A stretch of 64,000 bases of DNA from UBA1309 sp047605645. Lineage in GTDB: Bacteria > Bacteroidota > Bacteroidia > Bacteroidales > Dysgonomonadaceae. How positions within the stretch are numbered: the stretch's first letter is position 1; every line of letters starts with the position of its first letter. Shown in pieces: positions 63,102-64,000 of this stretch. The stretch lies in NCBI GenBank assembly GCA_047605645.1, contig JASGFJ010000010.1:1-64000 (forward strand). The letters are read 5' to 3'. A program made the position numbers and the translations under genes. Under the pieces are notes generated by a model. The model had not been told where the DNA came from, did no database searches, and saw only the letters and a list, made by a program, of their open reading frames with translations.

Positions 63102-64000
63102 TTATTTCATTTCATATTCCTGCTTCAGGTCGATTTCGTTCCCCTCTCTATCGTAGAATTGGTATTCCAGAAAAGTCAGACTTTGATTGGGAAGAACTTT
63201 TACTCCCCAGCCATAGCTCATTTTCCATTTCCACTTCAGCGAAACGAGTCCCTGATTGATAAATGCTGCGATATACGGATGTACATACAGAACGAATTTC
63301 TTCACGTTTAATTTGTTGACCAGATAGTCGATTTTGTTTTCGAGCGTATCTGTAAACAGAATGGACGAGCGTATTTCGCCTTTTCCGAAACAAGTTGGGC
63401 ACACTTCTGTGGTGCTTACTTCCATTTCGGGGCGCACTCTCTGGCGGGTGATTTGCATCAGTCCAAACTTACTCAAAGGGAGAATATTATGCTTGGCTCT
63501 GTCTCTCGACATTAGTTCCTGCATTTTCGCCAACAATTTATTTCGATGTTCACCTTCTGTCATGTCTATAAAGTCAATTACGATGATACCGCCCATGTCT
63601 CTGAGGCGGAGCTGTCGGGCTATTTCCTCAGCTGCTGAGCAATTGACTTCAAAGGCATTGTTTTCCTGTCCGTTAGCCGATTTGGCTCTGTTGCCACTGT
63701 TGACATCGATGACATGCAATGCTTCGGTGTGTTCGATAATCAAATAAGCTCCGTTTCGGAATGTCACTGTTTTTCCAAACAGGGCTTTAATTTGTTTTGT
63801 TATCGAAAAATTGTCGAAAATGGGTAATTCTCCGCTATAGAGTTTTACTATATCTTTTTTCTCAGGTTCAATAACTCTCAGGTATTCCTTAATGGCATAA
63901 TATGCATTTTTGTCATTAATGTGAATCTCCTGAAAAGAAGGATTAAAAACATCTCTAAGCAAAGCCAGCGTACGGCTGCTTTCTTCGATAAGCAGAGATG
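63102..64000 (-). CDS. rng: Ribonuclease G/E, N-terminal part missing (partial at window edge)
   Basis: The frame runs off the right edge: codons 3' of 64000 continue upstream as LLIEESSRTLALLRDVFNPSF, so the N-terminus (S1 domain and start) is outside. About 299 residues are seen. The catalytic DNase I-like domain shows GGIIVIDFIDM with metal-binding Asp. SKFGLMQITRQRVRP and the Zn-link motif CPTCFGKGEI follow. RNase G matures the 5' end of 16S rRNA and degrades mRNA. An internal TTG at 63962 is not the true start. Confidence 0.95.
   Translation of the reverse strand, partial: SLLIEESSRTLALLRDVFNPSFQEIHINDKNAYYAIKEYLRVIEPEKKDIVKLYSGELPIFDNFSITKQIKALFGKTVTFRNGAYLIIEHTEALHVIDVNSGNRAKSANGQENNAFEVNCSAAEEIARQLRLRDMGGIIVIDFIDMTEGEHRNKLLAKMQELMSRDRAKHNILPLSKFGLMQITRQRVRPEMEVSTTEVCPTCFGKGEIRSSILFTDTLENKIDYLVNKLNVKKFVLYVHPYIAAFINQGLVSLKWKWKMSYGWGVKVLPNQSLTFLEYQFYDREGNEIDLKQEYEMK

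Overview
The window reads as chromosome of a Bacteroidales bacterium (phylum Bacteroidota). The evidence is a SusC/SusD polysaccharide utilisation locus, two hybrid two-component regulators (HTCS), a complete bat aerotolerance operon, and promoter boxes of the Bacteroidota type (TAnnTTTG at -7, TTTG near -33). The genus cannot be fixed from the sequence. I see no tRNA, rRNA, insertion sequence, phage gene or CRISPR array. The right edge cuts an RNase G gene.

Left part (1-16.4 kb): a DUF486 membrane protein, type I GAPDH, a cupin, an isochorismatase-type hydrolase, a GlxA-type regulator, a fused MsrB-MsrA methionine sulfoxide reductase, a tandem universal stress protein, a small HTH protein and a PAP2 phosphatase. 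Then comes a leftward operon moxR, DUF58, a BatD-like membrane protein, batA, batB, batC, batD, batE. Oxidative and oxygen stress is a common theme here.

Middle (16.4-35.6 kb): a cobalamin riboswitch with its own promoter lies upstream of a two-gene ThrE-type exporter (DUF1212 plus DUF3815). A CWC-type small cysteine-rich protein, a large P-loop kinase or PEPCK-like protein, an orphan HTCS, an ECF sigma factor with a membrane-anchored beta-barrel partner and a lipoprotein follow. After these come a Yip1-like protein, smpB, B12-dependent metH and, convergent to it, an S9 dipeptidyl-peptidase.

PUL (35.9-56.9 kb): an HTCS faces a leftward operon susC, susD, two lipoproteins sharing a DUF4859-like module, a GH127 lipoprotein, a small HExxH lipoprotein, a GH43 with discoidin and LamG modules, and a second GH127. 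The arabinofuranosidase-type enzymes and two putative zinc metallopeptidases suggest a substrate with L-arabinofuranose on a protein backbone, such as plant hydroxyproline-rich glycoproteins. This is an inference. The HTCS start is preceded by a 93-bp tandem duplication of its own leader.

Right part (57.3-64 kb): threonine aldolase, a GNAT acetyltransferase, an M48 metalloprotease lipoprotein, a sugar-nucleotidyltransferase-like protein, RlmD-type 23S rRNA methyltransferase, an intergenic array of four 23-bp palindrome-bearing repeats, and RNase G (5' end missing).
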